Assembly (NCBI RefSeq): GCF_001652915.1
Contig: NZ_BBQI01000028.1
Span: 1-55,262 of the forward strand
Origin: Cupriavidus sp. D384
GTDB lineage: Bacteria > Pseudomonadota > Gammaproteobacteria > Burkholderiales > Burkholderiaceae
Length of the DNA stretch: 55,262 bases
Direction: 5' to 3'
The notes under the pieces were generated by a model. That model had not been told where the DNA came from, made no database searches, and was given only the letters and a program-made list of their open reading frames with translations. This document shows positions 51,124 through 55,262 of this stretch, piece after piece. A program made the position numbers and the translations under genes. Position 1 is the first letter of the stretch. Each line of letters opens with the position of its first letter.

Positions 51124-52356
51124 TCAGCCCGGCAGATCGAGATCGCCGAACCGGTAGATCCGTCCGCCACGCATGACAAAGTCCACCTGGGCCGTGACGG
51201 CGATGTCTGCCAGAGGGTCGCCAGGCATCGCCACGATATCGGCCTGACGTCCTGCTTCCAGTGCCCCGATGTCCGTCCGCTGCAGCAACGCGGCTGCCAC
51301 GCTGGTGCCAGCGCGCAGCGCCCGGGCTGGTGTCAGGCCGGCTGCCACCATGGCCTGGAATTCAAGAATGCCGCGCGAGAACGGGAACATGCCGCAGTCG
51401 GTGCCCAGTGCGATATTGGCGTGGCTGTCAGCCATGCGGCGCTGGGACCGCTCGATCTCGGGCAGATCGCGCGTGAACTTCCAGACCGCCTGCGACGGCA
51501 GTGTGTTGGCGGCCAGCATGGCCTTGTCTTCCAGCGTCATCTGCATGGTCGGCACCAGGAACGCGCCCGAGGCCTCGGCCATCGAAATGCCCTCATCGTC
51601 GATCAGATAGCAATGCTCCAGGCTGCGTGCGCCGGCGCGCAGGGCCTGCTTGCAGCCTTCGGCGGCGCCCGTATGTACCGAAACCGGAATGCCAAGCTGG
51701 TGGGCCGCCGCCGCCGCGGCCTCCATTTCTTCCTCGAACCACGTGACGCGTGCCGGGTCGTCGCCAAAGCTCATGTAGCCGCCGGTGTTCATGGTCTTGA
51801 TCCAGTCGGCGCCATGCGCTGCCTGGCAACGCACCTGCTTGCGGATTTCCGCTGGCGAATCGGCCGTTTTCGACAGCCCCAGATGACAGCGGCAGGGCAG
51901 CGCGCCCTGCATGTCGGCATGGCCGCCCGATCCACTGATCATATGCGGCGCCACGAACAGGCGGGGCCCAGCCAGGCGCCCCGCGTTGATGGCGTTACGC
52001 AGTTCAAGGCCCGGCCAGTCATCGTCGAACGTGCCCAGGTCGCGCAGGGTGGTGAAGCCATGGCGCATGTATTCGCGGGCCAGGCTCAGGCCGGCCAGCG
52101 CCTTGCCGGCGCTGGACTGCAGGATCTGCTGCTTCAGGTTCATGCCGTCCAGAAACAGGTGGACATGCGTGTCGATAAACCCCGGTGCGACCGTGCGATG
52201 GGACAGGTCGATCACGCGGGCACCGCGCGGCCGCGCGACTGATGGGCCGATGGCGGCAATCGTGTCGTGTTCGATCAGGATTTCGGCGGGCCCCTGCAAG
52301 GTGTCGCCGAGGCCGTCGAACAGGTTGCCGCAAATGAGAACGATGGATGCAGACAT
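51124..52356 (-). CDS. metal-dependent amidohydrolase (imidazolonepropionase/prolidase-like)
   Basis: 410-residue member of the amidohydrolase superfamily (COG1228 type). Metal ligands: HxH in APGFIDTHVHLFLDG, carboxylated Lys in ADWIKTMNTGG, His in IPVSVHTGAAEG and SLEHCYLID, Asp in IALGTDCGMFPF. The beta-sandwich N- and C-terminal parts are typical (ADIVAMPGDPLADI). Substrates in this group include N-acyl amino acids, dipeptides and cyclic amides; not predictable here. ATG 52356 has AAGGAGG 8 nt upstream. It lies 70 bp after an MFS gene on the same strand, so uptake or efflux of its substrate or product is plausible. Confidence 0.88.
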   Translation of the reverse strand: MSASIVLICGNLFDGLGDTLQGPAEILIEHDTIAAIGPSVARPRGARVIDLSHRTVAPGFIDTHVHLFLDGMNLKQQILQSSAGKALAGLSLAREYMRHGFTTLRDLGTFDDDWPGLELRNAINAGRLAGPRLFVAPHMISGSGGHADMQGALPCRCHLGLSKTADSPAEIRKQVRCQAAHGADWIKTMNTGGYMSFGDDPARVTWFEEEMEAAAAAAHQLGIPVSVHTGAAEGCKQALRAGARSLEHCYLIDDEGISMAEASGAFLVPTMQMTLEDKAMLAANTLPSQAVWKFTRDLPEIERSQRRMADSHANIALGTDCGMFPFSRGILEFQAMVAAGLTPARALRAGTSVAAALLQRTDIGALEAGRQADIVAMPGDPLADIAVTAQVDFVMRGGRIYRFGDLDLPG

Positions 52357-52426
52357 GGAACTGGCCTCCTTGTTGAAGACACAAAATCCGAAGATGCAGC
52401 ACTGAAGCTGCGACAGTGCCGGCCCA

Positions 52427-53950
52427 TCACCGGGCAGGCTGGCCGGGTTTGGCGCGCGGGATGGTCGCCATGATCGAAATGGCCGCCACCACGACCATGC
52501 AAAGGTTGAATGTCAGTGCCAGGATGGCCGCCGAACGCACGGCGACCTGGTCTTGGGCACCCTGGAACTGGATCAGGCCTTCCAGCATCGACCCGCCTTC
52601 GGGGTGGGTGCGCACCGCAGTGAAGATGGCCGCCGAAATGGCCACGCCGAAGGCGCCGCCCAGCGACGACGCCATCTTGTAGATGCCGGCGCCCGCGCCC
52701 GCCTGGTCCTCGGGCAGGGCAGACAGCGCGGCATCGGTGGACGGGGTGGCATAGAACGCCAGGCCGATGCCCTGCAGCGCAAATCCGATCGTGGCGACGA
52801 TCCGGTAGTCGGCGAGCGTCAGCTGTGTCATCGCCAGGCAGACCACCGACGCGGCCGTCAGCGCGCAACCCCACAGCATGGGCTTGCGGGCGCCAAAGCG
52901 CTGCAACAGCTTTTCGCCCACGCGGATAAACGCAATGATCGTGATGGCAAAGCCGATGGTCAGCACGCCGGCCTGCTGCGCACTCATCTTGCCGCCCAGT
53001 TGCGCCAGCTGCATGACCACGATCAAGGTGCCGGCCACACCGTTAAGCATGAAGTTCGAGATCGTCGCGCCGGTGTAGATGCGGCTGCGGAACAGCTTGA
53101 AGTCGATGAAGGGGTCTGCCGCGCGGCCTTCGTGGCGCAGGAAGATGAAGCCGAAAATGACCACGACGGCTGCCAGCAACAGCGTGTTGACGCTGGTCCA
53201 GCCAAACCGGGCACCCTGCGTGACCACCACCTGCAGCGCGATCATCGCGACCATGAATGTGAAGATGCCCTTGCGGTCCACCTTCGCGTCGCGCCGATCC
53301 TCGGCCCGGCTTTCCGGCGTGCCCCGGATCATCAACAGGCCGGCCACGGCCGCCACTACCGACAGGAAGAAAATGGCCCGCCAGCCGAACTGCGCCGAGA
53401 CCATGCCGCCGAAAATGGCGCAGACGCCCGAGCCCCCCCACGAACCGATCGACCAGATGCTGATGGCACGCTGACGTGCCGCACCGGCCCAGTATGTCTT
53501 GATCAGCGCCAGGCTCGACGGCATGATGCACGCGGCCGACAGCCCCTGCAGCGCGCGACCGGCCAGCAGGCACGGTATCGCCAGTGCGCCCGCCGGGGCC
53601 AGCGCCACCAGCAGCGAGCCCGCGATGCTCAGGCAAAAGCCGAGTTGCAGGATGCGGTAGCGCCCCACGCGGTCGGCAATGCCGCCCATGAAGACGATGA
53701 AGATGCCGGAGAACAAGGCGGTGATGGCGACGGCGATGTTCATCGTGGTGGGCGACAGGCCAAGCGCGTCACCCATGTCCGGCGCAATGTTCAGCGTGGT
53801 CTGGGCAAACAGCCAGAACGTCAGTACGCCCAGGACGATGCCGAACAGCACCCGGTCATTGCCGGCGAAGTTTGGCGGTTGCGCGCGCCTGGATGCTGGC
53901 GATGGCCCGGCTTCGGGATTACCTGCGGTACTACCTGTGGCATGGTTCAT
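52427..53950 (-). CDS. MFS transporter, DHA2-like
   Basis: 507-residue membrane protein with a Pro/Ala-rich N-terminal tail of about 30 residues, then 14 predicted helices. MFS motif A appears as GGIADRVGRYRILQLG after helix 2, and motif C-like stretches include SIGSWGGSGVCAIFGG. The last loop is long (HPEGGSMLEGLIQFQGAQD). Start ATG 53950 with AAGGGA upstream. It is upstream of the amidohydrolase in the same direction and divergent from the EEP-family gene. It differs from the other MFS gene in the window by having no adjacent regulator. Confidence 0.85.
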   Translation of the reverse strand: MNHATGSTAGNPEAGPSPASRRAQPPNFAGNDRVLFGIVLGVLTFWLFAQTTLNIAPDMGDALGLSPTTMNIAVAITALFSGIFIVFMGGIADRVGRYRILQLGFCLSIAGSLLVALAPAGALAIPCLLAGRALQGLSAACIMPSSLALIKTYWAGAARQRAISIWSIGSWGGSGVCAIFGGMVSAQFGWRAIFFLSVVAAVAGLLMIRGTPESRAEDRRDAKVDRKGIFTFMVAMIALQVVVTQGARFGWTSVNTLLLAAVVVIFGFIFLRHEGRAADPFIDFKLFRSRIYTGATISNFMLNGVAGTLIVVMQLAQLGGKMSAQQAGVLTIGFAITIIAFIRVGEKLLQRFGARKPMLWGCALTAASVVCLAMTQLTLADYRIVATIGFALQGIGLAFYATPSTDAALSALPEDQAGAGAGIYKMASSLGGAFGVAISAAIFTAVRTHPEGGSMLEGLIQFQGAQDQVAVRSAAILALTFNLCMVVVAAISIMATIPRAKPGQPAR

Positions 53951-54160
53951 GTCGTCGATCCCTTGATGGTCGTTGCGTAGTCAACGGTGCGAACCATCGT
54001 ATTTCCGGGGGAATGCCGAGGCGTTGACGCGGATCATGGGTGCCGGCGCGGCATCGTAGTCCGCTGGAATTGGCGACATCCAGCCGAGGGGTTGATGCAG
54101 GCCAATGCAGGCAACACGCGTGGACTTGACGATGGCCGGTTCTCAACGTGGCGCCGCCCG

Positions 54161-55204
54161 ATGACCCACTACGACTTCATTGCCGACATCGCCGACGCAC
54201 GTGTGCGCGCTCGCACTATCGAGGGCCTGACGCGCTTGCGCCGGGCGCTGGCGGACGACATCCCGGCGCGCACGGCCACCGATACGCTGCTGCTGGCAAC
54301 ATGGAATATCCGCGAGTTCGACAGCGGCAAGTACGGCTATCGCTCGGACGAGTCCTATCTCTATATCGCCGAAGTGCTGAGCCGCTTCGACCTGATCGCC
54401 ATCCAGGAGGTCAGGGATGGCCTGTACCCGCTGCAGCGGCTGCAGCGTATGCTCGGGCCGTGGTGGGGTTATCTGGTGACCGATGTCACACTGGGCAGGT
54501 CTGGCAATGCCGAGCGCATGGCCTACCTGTACGACCGCCGCAAGGTGCGCTTCACCGGGCTGGCTGCCGAACTGGTGCTGCCCAGGACGGGCAGGGCGGG
54601 GCCGGCGCCGGTACAGCTGGCGCGTTCGCCTTACCTGGCGGGGTTCCAGGCCGGATGGGCATACCTGACGCTTGCCACGGTCCACATCTATTACGGCACT
54701 GGCAAGCCCGACGACGCGCGCCGACTGGCGGAGATCACCGCCTTCAGCCAGACCATTGCCAGGGCGGCCGGCAAGTTGTCGGCCGCGCCGCAGCCGGCGC
54801 CCGGCGTGAAGGCCGATGCGGGCAACCTGATCCTGCTGGGCGACTTCAACATTTTCAACCGGCACGACGTGACGATGGAAGCGATCACGCGGGCGGGGTT
54901 TGTCGTGCCCGAGTCGCTGCAGACCGTGCCTGGATCGAATGTGGACAAGAACCGGCACTACGACCAGATCGCCTATCTGCGGCAACTGTCGCGCATGGCG
55001 CCCACTGGCCGTGCCGGCGTGTTTGACGTGTACGAGCACGTGTATCGGCTGGCCGATGCCGACGCTTATGCATCCGAACGCCAGACGCGGCCCGGGCGCA
55101 GCTTCAAGGACTGGCGCACCTATCGCATCAGCGACCACCTCCCGATGTGGATCGAGTTCGGTATCGACGATGCGGATGCATGGCTGGCGGGGCTCGGCGG
55201 CTAG
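54161..55204 (+). CDS. endonuclease/exonuclease/phosphatase-family protein
   Basis: 347-residue EEP-fold protein (DNase I/Mg-dependent phosphoesterase superfamily). Catalytic motifs in order: LLATWNIREFDSG, LIAIQEVRDG (metal Glu), RMAYLYDRRKVRF, ATVHIYYGTGKP, LILLGDFNIFNRHD, and the C-terminal ISDHLPMWIEFG with the general-base His. No signal peptide is evident, so it acts in the cytoplasm unless exported otherwise. Substrate may be DNA, RNA, phospholipid or inositol phosphate. An in-frame ATG at 54095 with GAGGGG upstream is an alternative start. Divergent from the MFS gene. Confidence 0.88.
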   Translation: MTHYDFIADIADARVRARTIEGLTRLRRALADDIPARTATDTLLLATWNIREFDSGKYGYRSDESYLYIAEVLSRFDLIAIQEVRDGLYPLQRLQRMLGPWWGYLVTDVTLGRSGNAERMAYLYDRRKVRFTGLAAELVLPRTGRAGPAPVQLARSPYLAGFQAGWAYLTLATVHIYYGTGKPDDARRLAEITAFSQTIARAAGKLSAAPQPAPGVKADAGNLILLGDFNIFNRHDVTMEAITRAGFVVPESLQTVPGSNVDKNRHYDQIAYLRQLSRMAPTGRAGVFDVYEHVYRLADADAYASERQTRPGRSFKDWRTYRISDHLPMWIEFGIDDADAWLAGLGG

Positions 55205-55262
55205 CCCGAGCAGACCCGGCGGTTCCGGTCTATGCTCTCGCCTGCGACACCGGCAGGCGCCC

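Overview
This window is chromosomal DNA of a high-G+C betaproteobacterium. Gene content, gene order and protein character fit Burkholderiaceae, most likely Cupriavidus or a close Ralstonia relative. That assignment rests on the cluster glnD-map-rpsB-tsf-pyrH-frr-uppS-cdsA-dxr-rseP-bamA-skp-lpxD-fabZ-lpxA-lpxB-rnhB and on family recognition, not on a database search. Most of the window is core housekeeping DNA. I see no tRNA, rRNA, insertion sequence, integrase or CRISPR array.

Layout. 20-2154: dapC and dapD (lysine/peptidoglycan precursor synthesis, minus strand). 2374-3274: two overlapping plus-strand genes of unknown function in markedly lower-G+C DNA, the best candidate for an acquired, undescribed module. 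3339-4178: a ferritin-like di-iron protein. 4638-12237: smc, zipA, ligA and def (chromosome organisation, division, DNA ligation, N-terminal protein processing), all plus strand with tight spacing. 12284-14786: a divergent DHA2-type MFS exporter and MmyB-like XRE regulator sharing a repeat-rich promoter region. 14847-20358: rluB (with a very large 11-residue repeat array), glnD and map on the minus strand. 20697-35881: the translation, isoprenoid, phospholipid, outer-membrane and lipid A block, one of the longest co-directional runs, ending with rnhB and a TrmH-type RNA methyltransferase (to 36673).

36686-40932: a membrane-anchored heptad-repeat protein, then the divergent pair ppsR/ppsA (PEP synthase and its regulatory kinase/phosphorylase) around a 259-bp intergenic region full of inverted repeats. 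41111-44006: nfeD, a SPFH/stomatin-like gene, smpB, ratA and an RnfH-family gene. 44056-45654: a DUF4124-like secreted protein and an EamA permease. 45770-49614: guaB, a four-helix membrane protein and guaA (GMP synthesis). 49713-49771: a 12-bp tandem repeat. 49803-55204: accessory genes, namely a membrane diguanylate cyclase, a metal-dependent amidohydrolase, a second DHA2 MFS transporter and an endonuclease/exonuclease/phosphatase-family protein.

How they work together. The centre of the window couples protein synthesis (S2, EF-Ts, RRF, UMP kinase) to envelope assembly: undecaprenyl-PP and CDP-diacylglycerol synthesis, the RseP stress protease, BamA and Skp for outer-membrane proteins, then LpxD, FabZ, LpxA and LpxB for lipid A. 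Possible novelty lies in the low-G+C pair at 2374-3274, the expanded repeat tail of RluB, and several symmetric intergenic elements (smc promoter, MFS/XRE operator, ppsA leader, smpB/ratA overlapping promoters). Start codons were chosen from Shine-Dalgarno position and family length and are stated where uncertain. Regulatory calls come from reading sequence symmetry and consensus only.
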